The notes beneath the pieces are model-generated. The model was not told the origin of the DNA and searched no databases. It saw only the letters and a list, made by a program, of their open reading frames with translations. A stretch of DNA of 64,000 nucleotides from Halothermothrix sp. GTDB lineage: Bacteria; Bacillota; Halanaerobiia; DY22613. The translations under genes were made by a program, and so were the position numbers. Shown one piece after another: positions 34,843 to 42,494 of the stretch. The first letter of the stretch is position 1; every line of letters begins with the position of its first letter. The DNA is taken from contig JAENYK010000008.1 in NCBI GenBank assembly GCA_016841825.1, positions 169,479 through 233,478 of the forward strand, given 5' to 3'.

Positions 34843-36051
34843 TTATTCATCCTTTAGAATCTCTTTAATATTAACTAGTAGCTGACCATCTCTCAAATTA
34901 ACTTTGAGCCGATCTTCAATCTCCAGATTCTGAACGCTCTTGACAACAGAACCATCAAATTTTTCGGTTAAAGAATAACCCCGGTTCAATACATTCAGTG
35001 GACTCAATGACTCCAGTTGTTTGAAATAAGTTCGGCAGCGTTCTCTAGATAAAGAGACCTGATGTTCGATCATCCTGTGTAATCGACGTTCTAAATCATC
35101 CACCCTCTGCCACGGTTTTAAAAATACTTCTGTTGGTTGTTGAAAAATCCTGCTCTTTTGAATCTTTTCCAGTTGATCTTTCAACTTATCTATTCTACTT
35201 ATTAGACATTGTTCTAAGCGCCGCTCTAACCCAGACATGTACTTACTTAATTCATAATAATTAGCTACTGCCAGTTCTGCAGCAGCAGAAGGGGTTGGAG
35301 CCCGCAAATCAGCTACAAAATCTGCAATGGTAAAATCTGTCTCATGCCCAACAGCTGAAATAACAGGTATATTAGATTGAAAAATAGCTCTGGCTACTAT
35401 CTCTTCATTAAAAGCCCACAGGTCTTCAATAGATCCGCCGCCTCTACCAATAATAATCACATCCAACTCCTCTGTCTGTAAGATATTAAGTGCCTGAACC
35501 AGACTCAGAGGAGCCTCTACCCCCTGCACAATTGCCGGAGCTATGATAATCTCCACATAAGGAAACCGTCTGGTTATCACTGAAATAATATCTCTAATGG
35601 CAGCACCTGTGGGTGATGTAATCACACCGATCCTGCGTGGTAAACGCGGAATTGATTTTTTCCTATCCTGAGCAAAGAGACCTTCCTTTTCTAATCTCTC
35701 TTTTAACTGTTCAAAAGCCAGATGAAGAGCACCAATACCATCCGGTTGGAGTGTCTGAACATGAAGTTGATATTCACCCCGATCGGGATAAATTCCCACT
35801 CCTCCTGAAGCGATCAGATTCATTCCATTCTCCGGACGGAATTTTAAATATCTAGCCGCACTTCTAAACATAACACACTTAATCTGGGCAGAACGATCTT
35901 TTAATGTAAAATATAGATGTCCGGAGGAGTGGCTATAAAAGTTCGAAATCTCTCCCCTAACAGCCACATTCTGAAGTACTGGATCTTTTTCTAAAGTAGT
36001 TTTAATATATTCAGTTAATTCACCAATGGTTAAAATTTGTTCTTCTGGCAC
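34843..36051 (-). CDS. xseA: Exodeoxyribonuclease VII large subunit
   Basis: The protein has about 402 residues. An N-terminal OB-fold (VRGEISNFYSHSSGHLYF) is followed by the catalytic XseA domain with GVITSPTGAAIRDI, IIIGRGGGSIEDLWAFN and AVGHETDFTIAD, then a coiled coil. The start is set at the GTG six bases after GAGGTGA; the frame extends three codons upstream into that site. Repeat copy F lies about 105 bp upstream. Confidence 0.95.
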   Translation of the reverse strand: MPEEQILTIGELTEYIKTTLEKDPVLQNVAVRGEISNFYSHSSGHLYFTLKDRSAQIKCVMFRSAARYLKFRPENGMNLIASGGVGIYPDRGEYQLHVQTLQPDGIGALHLAFEQLKERLEKEGLFAQDRKKSIPRLPRRIGVITSPTGAAIRDIISVITRRFPYVEIIIAPAIVQGVEAPLSLVQALNILQTEELDVIIIGRGGGSIEDLWAFNEEIVARAIFQSNIPVISAVGHETDFTIADFVADLRAPTPSAAAELAVANYYELSKYMSGLERRLEQCLISRIDKLKDQLEKIQKSRIFQQPTEVFLKPWQRVDDLERRLHRMIEHQVSLSRERCRTYFKQLESLSPLNVLNRGYSLTEKFDGSVVKSVQNLEIEDRLKVNLRDGQLLVNIKEILKDE

Positions 36052-36154
36052 TGGTTTCACCTCGATTCATTTCATGCATTTATGCATAATCTATGTATAC
36101 TTCTTCATTTTTAGAGAAAATCCTTTAATAAATATTCTCAACTAACAATTTAAA

Positions 36155-36298
36155 ATCGTATTAACAGCAAGCAGATAATGCCTTAAGTTTAACGATTTTA
36201 GAAGGAAATTGGTACCTCTACTGAAGTAAACAATATTTAGTTATTTATCGGTTCACCGATAAAGACTGAGAAATTTTCCTTCTGAAATGTCCTTAAAT
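36155..36298 (+). repeat. Dispersed structured repeat, copy F
   Basis: This is a full copy between folD and xseA. The arm TTTAACGATTTTAGAAGG (36188-36205) pairs with CCTTCTGAAATGTCCTTAAA. Unlike other copies it carries a perfect internal hairpin TTATCGGTTCACCGATAA (36244-36261) where others have a CTCCC/GGGAG stem. Confidence 0.82.
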
Positions 36299-36319
36299 AC
36301 ACTAAATTAGTTAAGAAAA

Positions 36320-36348
36320 AACCCCTATCGCCAACAACGATAAGGGTT
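36320..36348 (-). terminator. Terminator of folD
   Basis: On the minus strand AACCCTTATCG pairs with CGATAGGGGTT, followed by TTTTTTCTT. It lies 14 bases after the folD stop codon. Confidence 0.93.
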
Positions 36349-36361
36349 ACTATTTCAGAAA

Positions 36362-37198
36362 TTATTTGCATGCTTCCAGAGTATTTAACAGTAGCATAGC
36401 AATTGTCATCGGGCCAACGCCACCAGGAACAGGGGTAACCATACCCGCTTTCTCTTTGACAGATTCAAAATCAACATCTCCAACCAGACGACCATCAGCC
36501 AGCCGATTAATCCCTACATCAATCACAACTGCACCTTCTTTAACCATATCAGCAGTAATCATTTGGGGACGACCAACAGCAGCAACCAGAATATCGGCAT
36601 CCAGACATTCCTTCTGCAAGTCTTGAGTTCGGGAATGACAAATAGTTACTGTAGCATGACGATGGAGCAACAGTAGGGCAACTGGCTTACCAACAATATT
36701 ACTCCGCCCAACAATAACAGCTTTCTTACCTTTAATCTCTACACCCATCCGGTCTAGTAATTCCACACAACCTCTAGGTGTACAGGCCACAAATCGGGCA
36801 GTATCCGTAAAGAGATCACCAACATTTATCGGATGAAAACCATCCACATCTTTGCCTGGATTGATCCGGTCAATAACTTTCTTCTCTTCAATATGTTTTG
36901 GAAGAGGTAATTGAACCAGAATACCATGAATCTTCTCATTGGCATTCAGTTGATCAATCATAGTCAGTAATTCTTCTTCAGTGGTCTCAGCTGAAAGTCT
37001 ATACACTTCAGAATACATTCCTACTTCATGACAGGCTCGCTCTTTGGATCTGACATAAGTCTGCGATGCTGGATCCTCACCGACTAATACTACCGCCAGG
37101 CCAGGTTGCTTACCTTGGGCTTTCAGTTCATCAACTTTTACCTTAATCTCATTACGAATATCTCGTGCGATCGCCTTTCCATCAATAATCTTAGCCAC
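36362..37198 (-). CDS. folD: Methylenetetrahydrofolate dehydrogenase/cyclohydrolase
   Basis: The 278-residue bifunctional enzyme interconverts methylene-, methenyl- and formyl-THF. [18 protein letters not shown] has the catalytic Lys. [25 protein letters not shown] and [13 protein letters not shown] are fully conserved. The start is GTG after GGAGGAG. It lies 23 bp after nfnB, so it may be cotranscribed with the Nfn genes; both enzymes handle NADP(H). Confidence 0.97.
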   Translation of the reverse strand: MAKIIDGKAIARDIRNEIKVKVDELKAQGKQPGLAVVLVGEDPASQTYVRSKERACHEVGMYSEVYRLSAETTEEELLTMIDQLNANEKIHGILVQLPLPKHIEEKKVIDRINPGKDVDGFHPINVGDLFTDTARFVACTPRGCVELLDRMGVEIKGKKAVIVGRSNIVGKPVALLLLHRHATVTICHSRTQDLQKECLDADILVAAVGRPQMITADMVKEGAVVIDVGINRLADGRLVGDVDFESVKEKAGMVTPVPGGVGPMTIAMLLLNTLEACK

Positions 37199-37220
37199 TT
37201 CTAACTCCTCCTTACAGCAT

Positions 37221-38606
37221 TTATTTTTTGCTGCTCAGATATTTATCAATAGCTCTGGCAGCCTTTTTACCAGCACCCATAGCTTCAATAACTGTAGCAG
37301 CACCTGTTACGATGTCGCCACCAGCATATACTCCATCTTTTGTGGTCAATCCATCTTCATCTTTAGTTACTATTGTTCCCCATTTGGTTGTTTCAATGTC
37401 TGGTGTACTCTTTGGAATTAGTGGATTAGGTGAGTTCCCAATAGCAATAACTACATTATCAACTTCCATAATCCACTCTGACCCTGCTTTCTCAATTGGA
37501 CGACGACGTCCAGATTCATCAGGAGCACCTAATTCCATCGCAATACATTTGATAGCAACAACTTCACCTTTATCATCGCCAATGATCTCAATTGGATTAT
37601 TTAGCAGTTTAAATTGAACCCCTTCCTCTTTGGCATGGTGAACTTCTTCTAAACGGGCTGGCATCTGCTCTTCAGCCCGACGATAAACGATATATGACTC
37701 TGCACCTAAACGCAAGGCAGTTCTGGCAGCATCCATAGCCACATTACCACCACCAACAACGACCACACGTTTGCCAACCTGGACTGGGGTCTTATATTCA
37801 GGAAAACGATATGCTTTCATCAGATTAACTCTGGTCAAGAACTCATTGGCAGAATACACACCATTCAGATTTTCGCCGGGAATACCCATAAATTTAGGTA
37901 ATCCTGCACCGGTACCGACAAATACTGCTTCATAGCCATCTGCAAAAAGTTCATCAATAGTCTTAGTTTTACCAACAACATAATTGAGTTTTAGTTCAGC
38001 ACCTAATTGCCGAATATAATCAACTTCCCGCTTAACAATCTTCTTCGGTAGACGAAATTCAGGAATTCCATAAATAAGCACCCCACCTGGTTCATGAAAA
38101 GCTTCAAAGATAGTTACCTTATATCCCATCCGCACCAGGTCAGCTGCTGCTGTCAACCCGGCTGGACCAGCCCCGACTACTGCTACTCTACCTTTAGTTG
38201 CTTTAACCGGTTCAGTCTGCATATCACGAGCCATATCCCAATCAGCCACCCAGCGCTCTAAACGACCAATACCAACAGGTTCATTCTTCTTACCGACTAC
38301 ACAATATTGCTCACACTGACTCTCCTGCGGACAGACACGACCACAGATGGCAGGAAGGTTATTTTTAGATTTTAAAATGTTAACAGCTTCACTATAATTC
38401 TGCTGCTTAATCTCTCGAATAAATTCAGGAATTGGTACTTCCACTGGACAACCCTGTTTGCACAGAGGATTTTTGCAATCCAGACACCGCTCTGCTTCTG
38501 CCAGTGCATCTGCTTCTGTATAACCTAAAGCAACTTCAGTAAAGTTAGTTATTCTCTCCTTAGCATCCTGTTCAGGCATCGGAGTCTTGGTTGGTTTTAA
38601 TGGCAT
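37221..38606 (-). CDS. nfnB: NADH-dependent ferredoxin:NADP oxidoreductase, large subunit
   Basis: The 461-residue flavoprotein resembles the small subunit of glutamate synthase. Its N-terminal iron-sulfur motifs are [14 protein letters not shown] and [11 protein letters not shown]...C. FAD and NADPH Rossmann loops follow ([15 protein letters not shown] and [16 protein letters not shown]). There is no large GltB subunit nearby. The partner downstream in the protein order is an NfnA-type reductase, so this is NfnB rather than glutamate synthase. NfnAB couples ferredoxin, NADH and NADP by electron bifurcation. Confidence 0.88.
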   Translation of the reverse strand: MPLKPTKTPMPEQDAKERITNFTEVALGYTEADALAEAERCLDCKNPLCKQGCPVEVPIPEFIREIKQQNYSEAVNILKSKNNLPAICGRVCPQESQCEQYCVVGKKNEPVGIGRLERWVADWDMARDMQTEPVKATKGRVAVVGAGPAGLTAAADLVRMGYKVTIFEAFHEPGGVLIYGIPEFRLPKKIVKREVDYIRQLGAELKLNYVVGKTKTIDELFADGYEAVFVGTGAGLPKFMGIPGENLNGVYSANEFLTRVNLMKAYRFPEYKTPVQVGKRVVVVGGGNVAMDAARTALRLGAESYIVYRRAEEQMPARLEEVHHAKEEGVQFKLLNNPIEIIGDDKGEVVAIKCIAMELGAPDESGRRRPIEKAGSEWIMEVDNVVIAIGNSPNPLIPKSTPDIETTKWGTIVTKDEDGLTTKDGVYAGGDIVTGAATVIEAMGAGKKAARAIDKYLSSKK

Positions 38607-39451
38607 TTGCAGTCACCTCCCTTTCCACCACAACATTCATGATGTTCCTGTACACGAGCCTCATGCTCACGATAGTAAACTAGACGCCTCATTAAATCAT
38701 CAAAATCAACCTGATGACCATCAAAGGCAGGTCCATCAACACAGGTAAATTTGGTCTCACCACCAACAATTACCCGGCAGCCACCACACATCCCTGTACC
38801 ATCAACCATAATAGAGTTTAAACTAACCACACAATGAACATTATATTTTTTAGTTAGTTCAGCACAGGCTTTCATCATTGGTACTGGCCCGATAGCTACA
38901 ACTTCATCCACATCTTTATGCTTCTCTAACAGCTCTTGTAAAATATCTGTTACAAAACCATGATGACCAAAAGAACCATCATCTGTAGCAATAAATAGTT
39001 CATTACTTGCTGCTTTTAATTCATCTATAAGAATTAAAAGTTCCTGAGTTCTGGCACCAGTGATAGTCAACACCTCTGCTCCAGCCTCATGGAAAGCTTT
39101 AGCTTTTGGGTATAGTAGAGCAGTTCCGGAACCTCCTCCAACACAAATAACCTTCTTGTAGCCTTCTACTGGTAAGTGCTCACCTAAAGGCCCAACCAGA
39201 TCCAATAAAGCATCTCCTACTTCTAATCTTCCCAGATGTTTGGTAGTATACCCCACCTCCTGGAAGATCAAAGTAATAGTTCCCTTATTCCGATCAAAAT
39301 CAGCCACAGTTAATGGAACCCGCTCACCCTTTTCATCGATTCTGAAAATTATAAAATTTCCCGGTAAAACTTTGGCGGCGATTTCGGGAGCTTCTACTTC
39401 GATTAATTTCATAGTCGGTGCCAGAACTTCTTTTCTAATGATTTTATACAC
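38597..39451 (-). CDS. nfnA: NADH-dependent ferredoxin:NADP oxidoreductase, small subunit
   Basis: The 284-residue protein belongs to the sulfide dehydrogenase/dihydroorotate dehydrogenase electron-transfer group. It has an FAD/NAD-binding core with VGPLGEHLPV and VGGGSGTALLYPKAKAF, then the 2Fe-2S site GTGMCGGCRVIVGG...FTCVDGPAFDGH. The C-terminus is rich in Cys and His ([15 protein letters not shown]). The start is GTG after GGGAGGG, and it overlaps nfnB by 10 bp. Together the two balance reduced ferredoxin from VOR against NADPH. Confidence 0.88.
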   Translation of the reverse strand: MYKIIRKEVLAPTMKLIEVEAPEIAAKVLPGNFIIFRIDEKGERVPLTVADFDRNKGTITLIFQEVGYTTKHLGRLEVGDALLDLVGPLGEHLPVEGYKKVICVGGGSGTALLYPKAKAFHEAGAEVLTITGARTQELLILIDELKAASNELFIATDDGSFGHHGFVTDILQELLEKHKDVDEVVAIGPVPMMKACAELTKKYNVHCVVSLNSIMVDGTGMCGGCRVIVGGETKFTCVDGPAFDGHQVDFDDLMRRLVYYREHEARVQEHHECCGGKGGDCKCH

Positions 39452-39648
39452 CTTTTATCCCTCCCACTTATATAAGTTATTTAAAAAAACTCAGACTAGA
39501 AATGTCTTAAAGATGCCAAAAACAACCCAACCATAATCAAAATCCTGCCGCGTCTTAAGACTATATACTAATTCGAGTTTTACCCTAGAAAATCCTGCTT
39601 AATCTTTAACGAGAATTCAATACATAGATTCTCATCATTCCGAAAATT

Positions 39649-39855
39649 TTATTTTATCAAATCATAACAGGAATCTATCTCTGCCTGATTAAGTTCAGAA
39701 GCTTGTAGAATATCTTCTAAACCATGATAAAATTCTTCATTTACTTCATAATCCATACCTACAAATCTACGTAACACTGTTCTACTAGCCAAAGATTCAG
39801 GATGATCTTTAACAAATTGCACGATTTGCTCTATTTTCTCTTCGCGATTAACCAT
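39649..39855 (-). CDS. Small protein of unknown function
   Basis: The 68-residue, mostly helical acidic protein has no motif I recognise. Coding is supported by a strong AAAGGAGG eight bases before the ATG and by the clean end. A 28-codon leader ORF overlaps its start. It is not part of the nfn operon, since 197 bp separate them. Confidence 0.6.
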   Translation of the reverse strand: MVNREEKIEQIVQFVKDHPESLASRTVLRRFVGMDYEVNEEFYHGLEDILQASELNQAEIDSCYDLIK

Positions 39856-39934
39856 TAAAATCCTCCTTTAGAAATGTAATTTTTTTCACAAATTTTATAA
39901 CTCCATATCTCATGATATGTTCCTGTTTATTCAT
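39848..39934 (-). CDS. Possible 28-residue leader peptide
   Basis: The ORF encodes MNKQEHIMRYGVIKFVKKIT plus eight residues. AAAGGAGA lies eight bases before its ATG. It ends eight bases inside the start of the 68-residue gene, so translation may be coupled. It could be a leader peptide or a tiny basic protein. Only the ribosome binding site and the coupling support it. Confidence 0.35.
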   Translation of the reverse strand: MNKQEHIMRYGVIKFVKKITFLKEDFNG

Positions 39935-40071
39935 TAAGATATCTCCTTTCTCCAACAGTATCTCCCCAGAAGGAGCAAAAAATACAGTGTATCCTTCTTC
40001 AAAACAAAAACACGCTTAAGAAGGAAAATAATATTATATCGCGAATAAAAAATCATACATCACTAAGATTA

Positions 40072-40212
40072 AAGATAAATTAACAGCAAACCATTAATGC
40101 CTTAAGTTTAACAAACTCAAAAGGAATTTGTGCCTCCAATAAGACTATTTCTTTAATTATACTCCCACCTATTAAAGACCAGAGATTTACCTTCTGAAAA
40201 TATCACTAAATA
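40072..40212 (+). repeat. Dispersed structured repeat, copy G
   Basis: The left hairpin TTAACAGCAAACCATTAATG and arm AAGTTTAACAAACTCAAAAGG are followed by ACTCCCACCTATTAAAGACC and the end ACCTTCTGAAAATATCACTAAA. It is somewhat diverged. It lies directly before the WYL regulator gene. The rest of the 39935-40071 gap shows no feature. Confidence 0.75.
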
Positions 40213-40232
40213 CTTCTTTAGGAGTGATCATA

Positions 40233-41162
40233 ATGAAATTATATCGTTTGTTATCGATTGTCATCTTACTACTAAATCGGGAGCGAGTTAGTGCTGCAGA
40301 GTTTGCCGAATATTTTGAAGTCTCACAACGAACCATTTATCGGGATATCGAAACCATCTGTCAGGCCGGAATCCCGATTATCGCTTATCAGGGCGTTAAT
40401 GGCGGCTTTGGAATTATGGATAACTATGTATTGGATAAATATCTGCTGACTCCAGGAGAGATATCATCTATCGTTACTGCTTTAAAAGGCGTCACTGCAA
40501 CTCTGGAAGATCAACACCTGATGGACGTGATTGAGAAAATCCTCGCGCTAATTCCCGATAAAGATAAAGAAAAACTCCAGAATCAGGAACATATCATCCT
40601 GGACTTTCATCCCTGGGGTACCAGTAAAGCAGAAAGAAACAAAGTTAATCAGTTAAAAAGAGCTATAGAATCGATCCAGATTGCTTCTTTTTCCTATACA
40701 AACGCTCAGGGCATTAACCTTAACCGCCAGGTAGAACCCATGGTTCTGGTTTTACGAGGTTATTCCTGGTATCTTTTTGGTTATTGTCTGCTCAAAAATG
40801 ACTATCGTCTCTTCAAATTATCAAGGATGAAAAACTTACAGATAGAAAAGACCAGATTCCAACGCCGCGAAAAAAGCTATGATGAGATCCCCGATAGTTG
40901 GGGATCTCGAAAAGACATCTCAATGCTCTTGCGCTTTCATCCCAGGGCCAGAGTCCGTGTTGAAGATTATTTCGGCACTGAAGCACTTCATTATGATGAG
41001 GAAGGATATATGACCATTCGGGTTACCTATCCTGAAGATGAGTGGGTATATAGCTTCGTATTGGGATTTGGCAGCGATGTAGAAGTTTTAGAACCCCAAC
41101 ACCTGCGAGATCTACTCCGGGATAGAGCAAAACAGATTTGGGATATGTATCGCAGCGGCTAA
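40233..41162 (+). CDS. WYL-domain transcriptional regulator (YafY family)
   Basis: The 309-residue regulator has an N-terminal helix-turn-helix (SAAEFAEYFEVSQRTIYRDI) and a WYL domain with RGYSWYLFGYCLLKNDYRLF. WYL domains bind ligands or nucleic acids and switch the regulator. The start is the ATG eight bases after AGGAG. The two genes downstream in the same direction encode cysteine-rich proteins, which may be its targets. Confidence 0.92.
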   Translation: MKLYRLLSIVILLLNRERVSAAEFAEYFEVSQRTIYRDIETICQAGIPIIAYQGVNGGFGIMDNYVLDKYLLTPGEISSIVTALKGVTATLEDQHLMDVIEKILALIPDKDKEKLQNQEHIILDFHPWGTSKAERNKVNQLKRAIESIQIASFSYTNAQGINLNRQVEPMVLVLRGYSWYLFGYCLLKNDYRLFKLSRMKNLQIEKTRFQRREKSYDEIPDSWGSRKDISMLLRFHPRARVRVEDYFGTEALHYDEEGYMTIRVTYPEDEWVYSFVLGFGSDVEVLEPQHLRDLLRDRAKQIWDMYRSG

Positions 41163-41281
41163 AAATTTGATAAATCAGTCTAAAGTTCTCTCGTAATCAT
41201 ATTTATTTTTAAAATATGACATACAGCTGTCAAGTATTCTCCGATATACTAAATATAGAAAAACATTAGGAGGTATCTGCT

Positions 41282-41536
41282 ATGGAAATGCGAATTTGTC
41301 AAAGTTGTGCAATGCCAATGAATGAGGATAATTTGTTGGGGAGTAATGCCGATGGTAGCAAAAATCAAGACTATTGTGTTCACTGTTATCAGAATGGACA
41401 GTTTATGCATCCCAATGAGTCCATGGAACAGATGATCGAAACCTGTGTACCGTTTATGGTTAAAGAAGGTTGGGATGAGGACAAAGCCAGAACTGAGATG
41501 CAGAATTTATTGCCTAAACTAAAGAGATGGCAGTAA
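41282..41536 (+). CDS. Putative zinc ribbon protein
   Basis: The 84-residue protein has CQSCAMPM at the N-terminus, then CVHCYQNG, forming a four-cysteine zinc site, and a helical C-terminal half. It matches the putative zinc ribbon family PF12674. The ATG follows TAGGAGG. It is 16 bp before the DUF3795 gene and probably cotranscribed. Confidence 0.85.
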   Translation: MEMRICQSCAMPMNEDNLLGSNADGSKNQDYCVHCYQNGQFMHPNESMEQMIETCVPFMVKEGWDEDKARTEMQNLLPKLKRWQ

Positions 41537-41552
41537 TCTCAGGGGTAGCCTA

Positions 41553-41954
41553 ATGGACAAAATTATTACACGTTGTGGTTACCGCTGTGATCTGTGTATG
41601 GCTTATAAACCAAATATTAAATCCCCTGTAGATCAACAAAGTTTAAGTGATGGATGGTTTAAATATTTCGGTTTTCGTATCCCTGCTGAAGAGATAATTT
41701 GTGAAGGGTGTTTGAATGATGGAAAACTCATTGATACCGCCTGCCAGGTGAGACCTTGTGTGATTGAGAAAGGTCATGACCATTGTGGGCAGTGCGAGAA
41801 TATGTTCTGTGAAAAACTCAAGGAACGAATTGTAGATGTTGAAGAGATGCTGACAAAACACGGTACTATTCCTGCCGAAGATTTTGAAAAGTTTATCAAA
41901 CCCTATGCTAATAAACTCAGATTGTTAAGTCTCCGTTATGGAGATAAGGATTAA
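41553..41954 (+). CDS. DUF3795 cysteine-rich protein
   Basis: The 133-residue protein has CGYRCDLCMAYKP at the start, then CEGCLNDG, CQVRPCV and CGQCENMFCEKL: at least ten cysteines in the DUF3795 arrangement. It probably binds zinc or an iron-sulfur cluster. The function is not known. GGGG lies just before the ATG. It ends before a strong plus-strand terminator. Confidence 0.85.
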   Translation: MDKIITRCGYRCDLCMAYKPNIKSPVDQQSLSDGWFKYFGFRIPAEEIICEGCLNDGKLIDTACQVRPCVIEKGHDHCGQCENMFCEKLKERIVDVEEMLTKHGTIPAEDFEKFIKPYANKLRLLSLRYGDKD

Positions 41955-42041
41955 TCAATACTGACTTTATTTCAATAAGCGGGGATAAGATTATGTAAGC
42001 TGCAACTGCAATAGTTTTGACCCACACAGTACAAAATGACT

Positions 42042-42087
42042 AACACCACCTGAATAAGTAGAACACACTTATTAGGGTGGTGTTTTT
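42042..42087 (+). terminator. Terminator of the plus-strand zinc-ribbon operon
   Basis: AACACCACC and GGTGGTGTT pair, with an inner AATAAGT/ACTTATT stem, followed by TTTTT. The 371-bp gap 41955-42325 holds this terminator, repeat copy H and a terminator for the minus-strand feo operon. Confidence 0.93.
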
Positions 42088-42113
42088 ATCTCATATATAC
42101 CTGAATGTAGCTA

Positions 42114-42257
42114 TTAAAATTGCATTACAACTTGCTGTTATCTTTAGGTATAACGGTTTTCAAAAAAGAGTCATCCCCTTACCGAAGTAAACACTAGTTA
42201 GTTATTTCTACTCCACCTATAAAGACCGGTAGATTCCCCCTCTAAAATATCGTTAAA
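42114..42257 (+). repeat. Dispersed structured repeat, copy H
   Basis: A diverged full copy: GCATTACAACTTGCTGTTAT, TATAACGGTTTTCAAAAAAG, ACCGAAGTAAACACTAGTTA, CTCCACCTATAAAGACCGG, ending CTAAAATATCGTTAAA. With copy G it flanks the three plus-strand genes in direct orientation. Confidence 0.75.
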
Positions 42258-42265
42258 CCAAAAAA

Positions 42266-42289
42266 GCCCAAAGTCTTACGACTTCAGGC
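42266..42289 (-). terminator. Terminator of the feo operon
   Basis: On the minus strand GCCTGAAGTC pairs with GACTTTGGGC (two G-U pairs) around GTAA, followed by TTTTTTGG. Confidence 0.85.
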
Positions 42290-42325
42290 AATAGAACAAT
42301 TTTGATTTTCAAATGTTCATATTAA

Positions 42326-42478
42326 CTAACAATTATGCGACTTACAATTCTTACAATCACCATTACACATCAACTGTTCCTTTAAAGATGTATTACATCG
42401 CGGACACCTCAGTTGAATCTGTTTTATCTCCAGACCACAATTAGGACACCGCAAAACAAATTCTTCTTTTTTACTCAT
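42326..42478 (-). CDS. Small double zinc-ribbon protein downstream of feoB
   Basis: A 50-residue ORF starts MSKKEEFVLRCPNCGLEI and continues with LRCPRCNTSL, then a cysteine-rich tail CNGDCKNCKSHNC. The first two pairs, CPNC and CPRC, form a zinc ribbon; the tail could bind another metal. AGGAG lies eight bases before the ATG, and it follows feoB by 16 bp. Small cysteine-rich proteins often follow FeoB, and this may play such a role in iron uptake. No family is assigned. Confidence 0.7.
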   Translation of the reverse strand: MSKKEEFVLRCPNCGLEIKQIQLRCPRCNTSLKEQLMCNGDCKNCKSHNC

Positions 42479-42494
42479 AGGATCATCTCCTAAG

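Noticed and set aside
36066-36090. ArgR-like operator (overlapping ATGCAT palindromes) before xseA
   Set aside because: Spacing does not match an ARG box and no arginine gene is adjacent.
37221-38606. Glutamate synthase small subunit
   Set aside because: No large GltB subunit is near, and the partner gene is an NfnA-type reductase, so Nfn is the better reading.
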